Origin: JBMOOG01 sp049324535
GTDB lineage: Bacteria > Pseudomonadota > Alphaproteobacteria > Rhodobacterales > Rhodobacteraceae
Direction of reading: 5' to 3'
Assembly (NCBI GenBank): GCA_049324535.1
Contig: JBMOOG010000009.1
Span: forward strand, 1-64,000
DNA length: 64,000 nt
Every line of letters starts with the position of its first letter. The stretch's first letter is position 1. The notes beneath the pieces were generated by a model. It made no database searches. It worked only from the letters and a program-made list of their open reading frames with translations, and was not told the origin of the DNA. The position numbers were made by a program, and so were the translations under genes. Below are positions 24,388-44,007 of the stretch, piece by piece.

Positions 24388-25896
24388 CTAGCCGTAAACG
24401 GCCGCCCAGCGTTCCAGCAACTGCTGCTGCAACCGCTTGGACCGCTTGACCCAGGCCCCGGCGCCGGGCGGGTCCTCCTTCTGCGCGTCGGGGATCGCGT
24501 CGCGCCGGGCGACATCGGCGGTCAGGATGGCGAACACGAGGTCGGTGCCGCCCGGAGTGGTCATGTAGCCCACCAGCGACGAGACGAAGTTGAGCGTTCC
24601 GGTCTTGGCCTGCACCGCGAAGGGCTGGGTCTTCAGCTTTCGTCCGCCCGCATCGCGGAACTCGACCGGCTTCATCAGGCCGCGAAGCCCGGCCGCGGGC
24701 CCGAGCCGTCCCAGCGCCTGCGCCATGCCGATCGCGGTGACGCGGGAGGCGCCGGCCAGGCCCGAATGGTCGGCAAAGCGCATGCCGGCGATGCCGGTGC
24801 GCGCGGCCAGCCAGTCGGTTATCGCCCGGGCCGAGGCGACATGGCTGTCCGCCCCGCGCCGGACCGAGGCCGCCATGCCCACGGCCTCGGCGGTCATGTT
24901 GGTCGAATACTTCATCATGTCGCGCAGGACCGCGGGAAGGGGGTCCGAGCGGTTCTCGACCAGAACCTCCCCTTTCGGCCGCGCGTCGAGCCGGCGCGCC
25001 GTGTCCAGCCGCACCCCCTGCGCACGCGCCAGCACCTGGAGCACCTCGGCCGCATAGGCATCGGGCCGGCGCACCGGCAGCCAGCGGCTGCCCGCCTTGC
25101 CGAGGGCCGCACGCGCGACGGACCACTCCTCGATCCGACCGCGGTCGGAATAGGCATAGACCGGCCGTTCCCGGGCCGAGAGCGTCACGCGCGCGCAGGA
25201 CACGGCGGGCAGGAACCGCTCGCCCCGGGCGTCCATGCTCACATGATAGTCGGCCCCCTTGCGGCGCCATTCGAAATGCACGCGGTTGAAGTTGAGATTG
25301 AGCCCCGCGACCGCGGGGTTGTAGCCCAGCCAGTCGGGCTGGGTCTCGTCGATGGCGCGCAGGTAGGGCAGCGCGTCGCCCCAGACCGCGAACCCTCCGG
25401 CCGCGCCCCCGGGCAGCCGCGCCCGCAGGCGCGCGGCCATGTCACCCAGATGGTCGGTCGAGAGCGTCGGGTCGCCGCCGCCTTCCAGCACCAGATCGCC
25501 GTCGGCGCGGCCGCCCGTCACCGGGCCGGCCGCCAGGATTCGGGTCACGAAGCGGTGATCGGCCCCCAGCGTGTCGAGCGCATAGAGCGACGTGATCGTC
25601 TTGAGCGTGCTCGCCGGCGGCATCGGGGTGCCCCCCTCGCGCGCCTCGAGGACGAGACCCGTGCGCGCATCGGCCACGGCAAAGGCGACCTTGCCGCCCA
25701 GATCGGCGGCGCGGATGAGGGACTCGGCCTGAGGCGCCGCAACCGCCGGTGGCGCCGCCGTTGCGGCGGCCGCGCCGGCGCGGCGCGGGTTCTGCGGGGG
25801 GCGCAGGCTTGTCCGGGGCGCCTCGGCAAGCGCGGGCGCGGCGACCATCGCCCCGATCCCGCCCAGCACCATCCGTCTTGGAACCCGTTCCGGCAC
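24388..25896 (-). CDS. dacB: D-alanyl-D-alanine carboxypeptidase/endopeptidase (PBP4 type)
   Basis: This periplasmic enzyme trims and cuts peptidoglycan cross-links. The 502-residue protein begins with a signal peptide containing an RRM motif and a hydrophobic core, cut after about ALAEA (residue 26). The active-site motifs are SxxK as STLK (96-99), SxN as STN in KYSTNMTAEA, and KTG in QAKTGTLN. The inserted domain between SxxK and SxN is typical of PBP4. A GTG start is chosen because GGGAGGA lies just upstream. It follows nadD by 60 bp on the same strand. Confidence 0.93.
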   Translation of the reverse strand: MPERVPRRMVLGGIGAMVAAPALAEAPRTSLRPPQNPRRAGAAAATAAPPAVAAPQAESLIRAADLGGKVAFAVADARTGLVLEAREGGTPMPPASTLKTITSLYALDTLGADHRFVTRILAAGPVTGGRADGDLVLEGGGDPTLSTDHLGDMAARLRARLPGGAAGGFAVWGDALPYLRAIDETQPDWLGYNPAVAGLNLNFNRVHFEWRRKGADYHVSMDARGERFLPAVSCARVTLSARERPVYAYSDRGRIEEWSVARAALGKAGSRWLPVRRPDAYAAEVLQVLARAQGVRLDTARRLDARPKGEVLVENRSDPLPAVLRDMMKYSTNMTAEAVGMAASVRRGADSHVASARAITDWLAARTGIAGMRFADHSGLAGASRVTAIGMAQALGRLGPAAGLRGLMKPVEFRDAGGRKLKTQPFAVQAKTGTLNFVSSLVGYMTTPGGTDLVFAILTADVARRDAIPDAQKEDPPGAGAWVKRSKRLQQQLLERWAAVYG

Positions 25897-25956
25897 CGCG
25901 TCCTCCCGTCGCGCGGATTAAGCCAAAGCCGGCGGCGTCCTGCAAGCCGGTGTCGC

Positions 25957-26571
25957 TCAGCCGTCCGTCCGCCGCCATTCGCCCCGGGCGCGGATGGCCG
26001 AGGACGAGAGCCCCGACATCGGCACGTTCACGAAGCACCAGGCCGGCGGGGCGCAGAGCGGCAGCAGCTGCGATGCTTCGGCGGGCAGGCGGAACCGGGC
26101 GTATTCCTCGGCCGCGCGCGCGCCCCGGGCGGTCAGCCGGCTGGCGGGCCGGGCAAAGACGCCGACCGGAACATGGCGCATGATCCATTCCCAGTCCTGC
26201 CAGCGATGAAACTGTGCCAGATTGTCGGCGCCCATCAGCCAGACGAAGCGCACCCCCGGATAGTACGCGATCAGGCGCCGGAGCGTCTGGGCCGTGTAGC
26301 GGGTTCCGAACCGCGCCTCGATGTCGGTCACGACCACGCGCGGATCGTCGATGACCTGCCGGGCGCGGGCGATGCGGTCGGTCATCGGCGCCGGACCCTG
26401 GGGCTTCAGCGGATTGCCGGGGCTGACCAGCCACCAGACCCGTGCGAGGCCGAAGCGCTTCAGCGCCTCGCGCGTGATGAGCGCGTGGCCGTCGTGGGCC
26501 GGATCGAAGGACCCGCCGAGCAGCCCGATGCTTTCGCCGGGATGGGCCATCGGCAGTCCCGACCGGTCCAT
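25957..26571 (-). CDS. nadD: Nicotinate-nucleotide adenylyltransferase
   Basis: NadD makes nicotinic acid adenine dinucleotide in NAD synthesis. The 204-residue protein shows the nucleotidyltransferase signature GGSFDPAHDGH (19-29), VWWLVSPGNPLK, MGADNLAQFHRW, and the closing SSSAIRAR. GAGG sits about 6 nt before the ATG at 26571. A second in-frame ATG 21 bp later is possible. The gene follows the biosynthetic methyltransferase on the same strand but is separated by 116 bp with a long inverted repeat. Confidence 0.93.
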   Translation of the reverse strand: MDRSGLPMAHPGESIGLLGGSFDPAHDGHALITREALKRFGLARVWWLVSPGNPLKPQGPAPMTDRIARARQVIDDPRVVVTDIEARFGTRYTAQTLRRLIAYYPGVRFVWLMGADNLAQFHRWQDWEWIMRHVPVGVFARPASRLTARGARAAEEYARFRLPAEASQLLPLCAPPAWCFVNVPMSGLSSSAIRARGEWRRTDG

Positions 26572-26611
26572 GTCGCGCCTCGTTCGTCTCCGCCGCGTCC
26601 AGCGCGCGGCG

Positions 26612-26656
26612 GGCCAAGGCTAGAGAGAGGACCGGCGCCATGCAATTGCCTTGGCC
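26612..26656. repeat. Inverted repeat between methyltransferase and nadD
   Basis: GGCCAAGGC (26612-26620) and GCCTTGGCC (26648-26656) are perfect 9-bp arms 27 bp apart. They lie between the end of the NRPS-linked transcript and the nadD start, and may be a transcription boundary or an operator. Confidence 0.4.
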
Positions 26657-26687
26657 GAGGGCCGGCCGGAGCGCCGGGGCCCGCGGG

Positions 26688-27518
26688 TCAGTCGGCCTCG
26701 GCCAGAAGCATCATCCAGCGCACGCCGCCGTCGACGATCTCCTGCTGGAACCGGACCGCCAGACCCGCCCGCGCGGCGCGCGCGGCGTGGTTGTGCGAGA
26801 ACGAGTTCTCGCCTCCGAAGACATGCGACGACGGGTCGAGGAAGAGATCGTGCGCCGGGTCCACCGGCTCGACCAGGGCGATCGCCGAACCGGGAGCGGC
26901 GCGCACCAGGTCGAAGATCGCGTCGAGGTGCTCGGCGGTGAAGTATTCGAGCACACCCCCGTAGCTGAAGAGCAGCGTCCCCGGCACGATCAGGTCGGGC
27001 AGGACGGCGCAGGCGTCGCAGTCCATGAACCGCAGCTTGCGGTTGCCGGCATGGGCGATGCGGTCGCGCGCGATGATGCGCGGATTGATGTCGATGCCCA
27101 CGGCCGACCGGATCCCCGGCAGGACCGTCGCCAGATGCGACAGGGCACGCCCGTCCCCGCAGCCGATCTCGACCAGGTTGGACCAGTCCCGACGATCGGC
27201 CAGATCGGCCATGCGGTCGAGGATGGCGCGGTGCGGGCCGTTGAACCAGCGCTCGAAGCGCTGCGCGTAGCGGTCGTAGAAGTCGTCGCCGGTCTGACCG
27301 CGCCAGAAGGCGTGCAGCGTCGCCTCGATCCGGGCGGCATCGCCGCGCCAGCGCGCCCGTTCAAGCCTTGCGTGCAGAACCCAGCGGCGCAGGCGCAGCG
27401 CCACGGACGAGGCCGGCTCTCCGGTCGGGTCGCTCTCGGCGAGGCGGGGCGCCGCCAGGCCCAGCAGGGTGCCCACGGCCGTCTTGCCGAAAGTGCGCGC
27501 GTGGCTGGTCAGGCGCAT
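26688..27518 (-). CDS. SAM-dependent methyltransferase coupled to the NRPS/PKS operon
   Basis: The 276-residue protein carries a class I SAM-binding motif, EIGCGDGRALSHL (about 117-130), followed by VGIDINP, and later FSYGGVLEYFTAEHL. The N-terminal 95 residues are helical and basic. GAGGTGG precedes the ATG at 27518, which overlaps the end of the phosphopantetheinyl transferase gene by 10 bp. This overlap places it in the left-arm operon, so methylation of the assembly-line product is the likely job. N- or O-methylation cannot be told from sequence. Confidence 0.75.
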   Translation of the reverse strand: MRLTSHARTFGKTAVGTLLGLAAPRLAESDPTGEPASSVALRLRRWVLHARLERARWRGDAARIEATLHAFWRGQTGDDFYDRYAQRFERWFNGPHRAILDRMADLADRRDWSNLVEIGCGDGRALSHLATVLPGIRSAVGIDINPRIIARDRIAHAGNRKLRFMDCDACAVLPDLIVPGTLLFSYGGVLEYFTAEHLDAIFDLVRAAPGSAIALVEPVDPAHDLFLDPSSHVFGGENSFSHNHAARAARAGLAVRFQQEIVDGGVRWMMLLAEAD

Positions 27519-28242
27519 CGGGCCACCTCGCCGGCGGTCCGGGCCATGGCGATCGCGCAGACCTCGCGGCGGCCGGGCACCCGGACGATGTGGATGTCCA
27601 CCGCGGGGAAGAGCGGCGACTGCACGCCCCGCGGCACGCCGCCCTCGCCGAGCGCCAGGGCGATCCGCCCGGGGGCCAGCGCCATGCCTTCGCCAGTGAG
27701 CTTCATGCGCGCCTCCTTCGCCATCCAGTAGAGCAGGAACCGTTCCATGCGGTCGGCCTCGGGCAGCGCGTCCAGCGTCGCGGTCTCCTCGGGGCACAGA
27801 ACGGTCACCGCCAGATCGAGCGGATCGAAGGGACGTTCCGGGCGCTCGATGTCGATGCCGACCGGGCCGATCCGGGACAGCGCGAGCACGGCCACGCCGC
27901 CGCTGTGCGACAGGTTGAACTCGGGGGCCGCGGCGGGGCGCGGATGGGCCAGCTCGGGCTTGCCGTTCGGGCCCTGATCCAGTCGCACCGACCGGGGATC
28001 GACGCGAAGGGCGGCGCCGAGCGTCCGGCGCAGGAAGGCGCGGGCACGGGCCTGGCGGGCCTGGTCCGCCGGCTTGCGCATCCGGCGGGCGCGGGCGGCC
28101 TCGTCGGGGGCGAGCAGGTCCCAGGCCAGCGCCAGCGGCATGTCGGCGTCGCTGTCCAGATCGCAGACATGCAGCGTGATTCCTTCGGGCGGCCGGTCCT
28201 GCAGGCCGCGAACGGCCCAGGGCCGCGGGTGGGCGGAGCCGG

Positions 28243-28246
<4 letters not shown>
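27509..28246 (-). CDS. 4'-phosphopantetheinyl transferase (Sfp type)
   Basis: This enzyme transfers phosphopantetheine from CoA to the serine of carrier domains and would activate the PCP and ACP domains of the three megasynthases here. The 245-residue product has the magnesium-binding GIDIE (about 132) and WMAKEARMKLTGEG (about 173), with FNLSHSGG before them. The GTG start at 28246 overlaps the NRPS/PKS stop (GTGA), and the end overlaps the methyltransferase start by 10 bp. The three genes are therefore likely translated in series. The Sfp/HetI class fits secondary metabolism. Confidence 0.88.
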
Positions 28247-38736
<10,490 letters not shown>

Positions 38737-39062
38737 CCGAGCACCAACACCACTGAGGGCCACCACCAGCCCATGCAGTCCCGACAGCGCTTCCCCAATG
38801 CCTGTGCCGGACCTGCCCGATCACTCTGGACCTCCGGTGGGTCCAAGGAAAGCGAAAGCGGATCCCCGCCGAGGATTGTCCCCAGATTTTGATCGGCGCC
38901 CCCGGTTATCCTCAGGGATTGTGCCGGATCCGGGGACAGTCAGCGGGTGTTGCGATTCGCCTTGCGCGCGAAATCGCCGATCCGGCCAGACGAGGGGCGG
39001 CACCCCGCCGATCCGGCGGCCGGGCGCGACTCGGGGCGACCGCGGCCGCGCCGGACCCGCGC
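38737..39062. other. Intergenic region upstream of the left-arm NRPS/PKS gene
   Basis: This 326-bp gap follows the LysR gene on the same strand and must contain the promoter of the NRPS/PKS-PPTase-methyltransferase operon. On the minus strand, CAATCC occurs twice (in CACAATCCCTGAGG and GACAATCCTCGG), 44 bp apart. I see no convincing -35/-10 pair, no terminator and no ORF that would count as a gene. Confidence 0.4.
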
Positions 39063-39998
39063 TCAGCCCGGCACCATGAGCGCGGCCAGACGCTCGGCCG
39101 CGGGCGTCATCCGGCTTCCGGCGCGGGTGACGAGGCCGTAGGGCGGAACGGTGATCCCGAGGTCGATCGGCACCAGCGCGAAGGGCGCGTCGGGGGCGCT
39201 GGCAAAGCGGTCGCCCACCGCACGCGCCAGCGGCGCGATCGCGTTCGACTGCTGGATGAGCGCCAGCGTGAGCAGGAACGAGGCCGTGGACAGCCGCTGC
39301 GTCGGCTGGGGCAGGCCGAGCTCGGCCAGCCGGTTGTGCACCGCGATCCAGAGCGGGCTTTCGCGGCCCGGCATCAACCAGTCGTAGTCGAGCAGGTCCG
39401 CGGGCGCGAGCGCCTCGGCGCCCAGCAGCGCATGCCCGCGCCGGACGATCAGGGCGACCGGCTCCTCGCCGATGTAGCGGATGTCGAAGAGCCGGGCCTC
39501 GGTCCCGGAGGGCAGGCGGCAAAGCGCGAAATCGAGCTGGCCGGCCGCGAGCTGGTCGATGAGAACGTCCGACGGCGCGACCGTGACCTCGGCGGTGATC
39601 TCGGGCGTGGCCATGCGCGCCGTCCGCAGGGCCGGCAGCACGAGGTCGAGCGCGGGCGCCGTCACCGCGCCGATGCGCACGTGGCCGGCCGTGCCCGACG
39701 TGATCTCGGCCAGTTCGCGCGCGGCATCGCCCAGTTCCTGCTGGATGCGCCGGGCGCGCTGCGCGAGGGCCTGGCCCAGCGGGGTCAGCGCCATGCCGCG
39801 CCCGGTGCGCTCGTGCACGGGCGCGCCGACGATGCGCTCGATCTCGGACAGGAGCCGCGACGCCGCCGGCTGGGAGGTGCCGAGATGCGCCGCGGTCTGG
39901 CCGATGTGGCCGGACTCGGCCAGATGCGCGATCAGCCGGATGTGGCTGAACTTCAGCCCGCGGCGCAGCAGGAGGTCGGCGGTTGCGGCGTTTGGCAT
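39063..39998 (-). CDS. LysR family regulator, GbpR-like
   Basis: The 311-residue protein has a LysR-type helix-turn-helix (LKFSHIRLIAHLAESG, IGQTAAHLGTSQPAASRLLSEIE) and the usual two-lobed effector domain (VRIGAVTAPALDLVLP, DFALCRLPSG, APLARAVGDRF). It is divergent from the chvE-type gene. That is the order of gbpR-chvE in Agrobacterium, where GbpR controls the sugar-binding protein gene in response to sugars, so the same job is likely. The ATG at 39998 gives MPNAATADLLLRRGLKF; longer versions run through the operator region. It might also affect the NRPS/PKS gene downstream on the same strand. Confidence 0.85.
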   Translation of the reverse strand: MPNAATADLLLRRGLKFSHIRLIAHLAESGHIGQTAAHLGTSQPAASRLLSEIERIVGAPVHERTGRGMALTPLGQALAQRARRIQQELGDAARELAEITSGTAGHVRIGAVTAPALDLVLPALRTARMATPEITAEVTVAPSDVLIDQLAAGQLDFALCRLPSGTEARLFDIRYIGEEPVALIVRRGHALLGAEALAPADLLDYDWLMPGRESPLWIAVHNRLAELGLPQPTQRLSTASFLLTLALIQQSNAIAPLARAVGDRFASAPDAPFALVPIDLGITVPPYGLVTRAGSRMTPAAERLAALMVPG

Positions 39999-40014
39999 AT
40001 CAGGAATGACATGA

Positions 40015-40061
40015 ATGCATCTGCTAAATGCATTTGACCGATATGGGTTGCGTTTGCAACC
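40015..40061. promoter_or_regulatory. Operator region between gbpR-like gene and chvE
   Basis: Two ATGCAT palindromes (40015-40020 and 40028-40033) lie 13 bp apart within TGAATGCATctgctaAATGCATTTGA, suited to LysR-type binding. TTGACC (40034-40039) directly follows and may be the chvE -35. A second palindrome, GGTTGC-GTTT-GCAACC (40046-40061), sits where RNA polymerase would bind and may be a repressor site or a second activator site. Confidence 0.5.
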
Positions 40062-40158
40062 TTGCGCGCACGGCGGTCCCCGGCCCGGGAGAGGCGGACA
40101 GACCGGTCGGACACACGCCGCCTGACCCAAGGATCGGCGGCACGAGGGAGGAATGACA

Positions 40159-41226
40159 ATGAACGTCACGAAACGCGCCTTCCTGGCGCTGGTGGCCACG
40201 ACTGCGCTCGTCGGCGTGCCGGCCCTGGCCCAGGACAAGGGAACCATCGGCATCGCCATGCCGACCAAGTCGTCGTCGCGCTGGATCTCGGATGGCAACT
40301 CGATGGTCGAGCAGTTCAAGGCCGCGGGCTACAGCACCGACCTGCAATACGCCGAGGACGACATCCCGAACCAGCTCGCCCAGATCGAGAACATGATCAC
40401 CAAGGGCGCGAAGGTGCTCGTGATCGCGGCGATCGACGGCACCACGCTGTCGAACGCGCTCGAGAACGCCCATGCCGCGGGCATCAAGGTGATCGCCTAC
40501 GACCGCCTGATCCGCGACAGCGCGAACGTGGACTATTACGCCACCTTCGACAACTTCAAGGTCGGCGTCCTTCAGGCCAACAGCCTGGTGCAGTGCCTCA
40601 AGGAGCGCTTCCCCGACACCAAGCCCTGGAACGTGGAACTCTTCGGCGGCTCGCCCGACGACAACAACGCCTTCTTCTTCTACAATGGCGCGATGTCGGT
40701 GCTTCAGCCTATGATCGACGCGGGCGAGATCGCCGTGCCCTCGGGCCAGATGGGCATGGACGTGGTCGGCACCCTGCGCTGGGACGGCGCGGTGGCGCAG
40801 GCGCGGATGGACAACCTTCTGTCCGCGAACTACGGCGACAAGGTGCTGAACGGCGCGCTCAGCCCCTATGACGGGCTGTCGATCGGCATCCTGTCCTCGG
40901 TCAAGGGCGTGGGCTACGGGTCGGGCGACCTCAAGATGCCCTGCGTCACCGGCCAGGACGCCGAGATCCCCAGCGTCAAGTCGATGATGGCGGGCGAGCA
41001 GTATTCGACCGTCTTCAAGGACACCCGGGCGCTTGCGGGCGTGACGGTCAAGATGGTGGACGCGATCCTTCAGGGCAAGGAGCCCGAGATCAACGACACC
41101 ACGACCTATGACAACGGCGTCAAGGTGGTGCCGTCCTATCTGCTCGAACCCCAGGCGCTGAACGTCGGCGACATCCAGAAGGTTCTCGTCGACTCCGGCT
41201 ACTACACGGCCGATCAGCTGAAGTAG
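40159..41226 (+). CDS. chvE: ChvE-type sugar-binding protein of an ABC transporter
   Basis: This 355-residue periplasmic protein has a signal peptide (NVTKRAFLALVATTALVG, cut after PALA, residue 24) and a type I sugar-binding fold (GIAMPTKSSSRWISDG, VIAAIDGTTLSNAL, AYDRLIRDS, YATFDNFKVG). The sequence closely fits ChvE/multiple monosaccharide-binding proteins, which bind galactose, arabinose, fucose or xylose. The second of two nearby ATGs is used because GGGAGGA would touch the first. It is the first gene of a seven-gene plus-strand operon. A stable hairpin separates it from the ATPase gene. Confidence 0.9.
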   Translation: MNVTKRAFLALVATTALVGVPALAQDKGTIGIAMPTKSSSRWISDGNSMVEQFKAAGYSTDLQYAEDDIPNQLAQIENMITKGAKVLVIAAIDGTTLSNALENAHAAGIKVIAYDRLIRDSANVDYYATFDNFKVGVLQANSLVQCLKERFPDTKPWNVELFGGSPDDNNAFFFYNGAMSVLQPMIDAGEIAVPSGQMGMDVVGTLRWDGAVAQARMDNLLSANYGDKVLNGALSPYDGLSIGILSSVKGVGYGSGDLKMPCVTGQDAEIPSVKSMMAGEQYSTVFKDTRALAGVTVKMVDAILQGKEPEINDTTTYDNGVKVVPSYLLEPQALNVGDIQKVLVDSGYYTADQLK

Positions 41227-41238
41227 TCTCGCGAAAGG

Positions 41239-41263
41239 CCCGCCGCCCGGTCGTGGCGGCGGG
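41239..41263 (+). promoter_or_regulatory. Intercistronic hairpin after chvE
   Basis: CCCGCCGCC pairs with GGCGGCGGG around a 7-nt loop, 12 bp after the chvE stop and without a U-run. Such hairpins often protect the binding-protein message so that it is made in excess over the membrane parts. Confidence 0.6.
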
Positions 41264-41286
41264 ACCCTTCCGGGGAGGGGAAGGCC

Positions 41287-42825
41287 ATGGCAACACTTCT
41301 GGAGATGCGGGGGATCAGCAAGGTCTTCCCCGGCGTGAGGGCGCTCGACCATGTCGATCTGACAGTCGAGGAGGGCGAGATCCACGCCATCTGCGGCGAG
41401 AACGGCGCCGGCAAGTCCACGCTGATGAAGGTGCTCTCCGGCGTCTATCCGCACGGCAGCTACGAAGGCGAGATCCGCTACGACGGCCAGCCGCTTGCCA
41501 ACCGGTCGATCCGCGACAGCGAGGCGAAGGGGATCATCATCATCCACCAGGAGCTTGCGCTGGTGCCGCAGCTGTCGATCGCCGAGAATCTCTTTCTCGG
41601 CAACGAGGTGGCGCGGCGCGGCGTCATCAACTGGCCCGAGGCCTTCCAGCGCACCGAGCGCCTGCTGCGGACGGTCGGGCTGAACGAGCCGCCCTCGGTG
41701 CCGGTCGAGACGCTGGGCGTGGGCAAGCAGCAGCTCATCGAGATCGCCAAGGCGCTGGCCAAGGACGTGCGGCTCCTGATCCTCGACGAGCCGACGGCGG
41801 CGCTTCAGGAAAACGACAGCCAGAAGCTTCTGGACCTGATCCTCGACCTGAAGGCGAGGGGCGTCACCTCGATCATCATCAGCCACAAGCTGAACGAGAT
41901 TTCCCGCGTCGCCGACCGGATCACGGTGCTGCGCGACGGCGCGACCGTCTCGACGCTGTCGCGCGCCGAGATCAGCGAGGACCGGATCATCCGCGACATG
42001 GTCGGGCGCGACATGGCGCACCGCTACCCGGCGCGCACGCCGCAGATCGGCGAGGTGCTCCTCGAGGTGCGCGGCTGGAACGTGCGCCACCCCGAGCAGG
42101 CCGACCGGCCGGTGATCTCGGACGTGAACCTGACCGTGCGCCGGGGCGAGATCGTGGGGATCGCCGGGCTGATGGGGGCCGGACGGACCGAACTGGCGAT
42201 GAGCCTCTTCGGGCGGTCCTACGGGGCCGACATCCGGGGCGAGATCCGGATCGGCGGAGCGGTGGCCGACTGTTCCTCGGTGACGCGGGCGATCGCTGCG
42301 GGGCTTGCCTACGTGACCGAGGACCGCAAGGCGCTGGGCCTCATCCTCGATGAGCCGATCCTGCGCAACGTCTCGCTGGCCAATCTTGCCGGCGTGGCGC
42401 GGCAGGGGGTGCTGAACCACGCGCTGGAGGCGCAGGTGGCCGAGCGCTTCCGCAAGGCGCTGGGCATCCGCACGCCGGGGGTCCACCAGAGGGTGGTGAA
42501 CCTGTCGGGCGGCAACCAGCAGAAGGTGGTGCTGTCCAAGTGGCTCTTCGCCGATCCGCAGGTGCTGATCCTCGACGAGCCCACCCGCGGCATCGACGTG
42601 GGCGCGAAGTTCGAGATCTACGGGATCATGAACCAGCTGGCCGCCGAGGGCCGGGGGGTGGTGATGATCTCGTCCGAGATGCCCGAGCTTCTGGGCATGT
42701 GCGACCGCATCTACGTGATGAACGAGGGGCGGATCATGGGGGAACTGGATCGCGCCGAGGCCAGCCAGGAACGGATCATGGCGCTGATCCTGCGCAACGA
42801 GTCAACCGAAGCGAAGGTGGCATGA
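41287..42825 (+). CDS. gguA: Sugar ABC transporter ATP-binding protein (two NBDs)
   Basis: The 512-residue protein contains two ABC cassettes, as in the sugar importers of the MglA/XylG/GguA group. The first has Walker A GENGAGKST (37-45), LGVGKQQLIEIAKAL as signature and LILDEPTAAL as Walker B. The second has the degenerate Walker A GLMGAGRTELA, the intact signature LSGGNQQKVVLSKWL and LILDEPTRGIDVG. AGGGGAAGG lies before the ATG. Its stop overlaps the permease start (ATGA). Confidence 0.93.
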   Translation: MATLLEMRGISKVFPGVRALDHVDLTVEEGEIHAICGENGAGKSTLMKVLSGVYPHGSYEGEIRYDGQPLANRSIRDSEAKGIIIIHQELALVPQLSIAENLFLGNEVARRGVINWPEAFQRTERLLRTVGLNEPPSVPVETLGVGKQQLIEIAKALAKDVRLLILDEPTAALQENDSQKLLDLILDLKARGVTSIIISHKLNEISRVADRITVLRDGATVSTLSRAEISEDRIIRDMVGRDMAHRYPARTPQIGEVLLEVRGWNVRHPEQADRPVISDVNLTVRRGEIVGIAGLMGAGRTELAMSLFGRSYGADIRGEIRIGGAVADCSSVTRAIAAGLAYVTEDRKALGLILDEPILRNVSLANLAGVARQGVLNHALEAQVAERFRKALGIRTPGVHQRVVNLSGGNQQKVVLSKWLFADPQVLILDEPTRGIDVGAKFEIYGIMNQLAAEGRGVVMISSEMPELLGMCDRIYVMNEGRIMGELDRAEASQERIMALILRNESTEAKVA

Positions 42826-44000
42826 TGGGCCAGGACGACAAGCAGAGCTATCTCGGATCCCATCTGCGCGACTACGGCATGGTGCTGGCGCTGGTGGCCA
42901 TCGTCGCCTTCTTCCTGGTGGTCGTCCGGCTGGTGGTGGGGGTCGATTTCCTGTCGGCCCAGAACATCACCAACATCTTCCTTCAGAACTCCTACGTCGT
43001 CATCATGGCGCTGGGGATGCTGCTGGTCATCGTCGCCGGCCACATCGACCTGTCGGTGGGATCGGTCGCGGCCTTCACCGGCGCGGTCTCGGCGGTGCTG
43101 ACCGTGTCGCTCGGCTGGCCGTTCTGGGCGGTGGTGCCGGCCTGCCTCGCGCTTGGGGGGCTGATCGGGGCCGCGCAGGGCTACTGGATCGCCTACTGGC
43201 GCATCCCGTCCTTCATCGTGACGCTGGCGGGGATGCTGGTGTTCCGGGGCCTCACGCTCTGGACGCTGGGCGGGCAGAACATCGGGCCGTTCCCCAAGGC
43301 GTTCCAGTCGCTGTCCACCGGCTTCATTCCCGACGTTCTCGGCATGGACCGCCCGAACCTGACCGCGCTCATCATCGTGACGGCGGTGGCCGCGCTTCTG
43401 GTCTGGTTCGGCTGGCGGGCACGCCAGCGCAACGCCGAATTCGGCGTCGAGCCGGAACCGATGCGGCTCTTCGTGATCCGCAACGCGATCCTTGCGGGGG
43501 CGCTGATCTTCGTCGCCTGGAAGCTTGCGAACTTCCGCGGCTTGCCGAACGTGCTGATCGTCATGTCGGTGCTGATCGCGATCTACGCCTTCTTCACCGA
43601 GCACACGACCCAGGGCCGGCGCATCTACGCAATCGGCGGCAACCTCAAGGCCGCGCGGCTGTCGGGGATCAACGCCGACCGGCTGACCTTCCTGACCTTC
43701 GTCAACATGGGCGTGCTGGCGGCGCTGGCGGGCATGATCGTGACCGCCCGGCTGAACAGCGCGACGCCCAAGGCCGGCGTCGGGTTCGAGCTGGACGTGA
43801 TCGCGGCCGTCTTCATCGGCGGGGCGTCGATGTCCGGGGGCTCGGGCCGCATCGTCGGCGTCGTGGTCGGCGCCTTCATCATGGGCGTGATGAACAACGG
43901 TATGTCCATTCTCGGGATCGGCATCGACTACCAGCAGGTGATCAAGGGGCTGGTGCTGCTCGCCGCCGTGATCTTCGACGTCTACAACAAGACCAAGTGA
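42822..44000 (+). CDS. gguB: Sugar ABC transporter permease
   Basis: The 392-residue membrane protein has about ten hydrophobic segments and the permease signature of the branched-chain/ribose type (GHIDLSVGSVAAFTGAVSAV, VTLAGMLVFRG, IYAIGGNLKAARLSGI, GGASMSGGSGRIVGVVVGA). It would form the channel with GguA and take sugar from ChvE. Two ATGs (42822 and 42825) are possible. The first overlaps the gguA stop. Confidence 0.92.
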   Translation: MMGQDDKQSYLGSHLRDYGMVLALVAIVAFFLVVVRLVVGVDFLSAQNITNIFLQNSYVVIMALGMLLVIVAGHIDLSVGSVAAFTGAVSAVLTVSLGWPFWAVVPACLALGGLIGAAQGYWIAYWRIPSFIVTLAGMLVFRGLTLWTLGGQNIGPFPKAFQSLSTGFIPDVLGMDRPNLTALIIVTAVAALLVWFGWRARQRNAEFGVEPEPMRLFVIRNAILAGALIFVAWKLANFRGLPNVLIVMSVLIAIYAFFTEHTTQGRRIYAIGGNLKAARLSGINADRLTFLTFVNMGVLAALAGMIVTARLNSATPKAGVGFELDVIAAVFIGGASMSGGSGRIVGVVVGAFIMGVMNNGMSILGIGIDYQQVIKGLVLLAAVIFDVYNKTK

Positions 44001-44007
44001 GGCCGCC

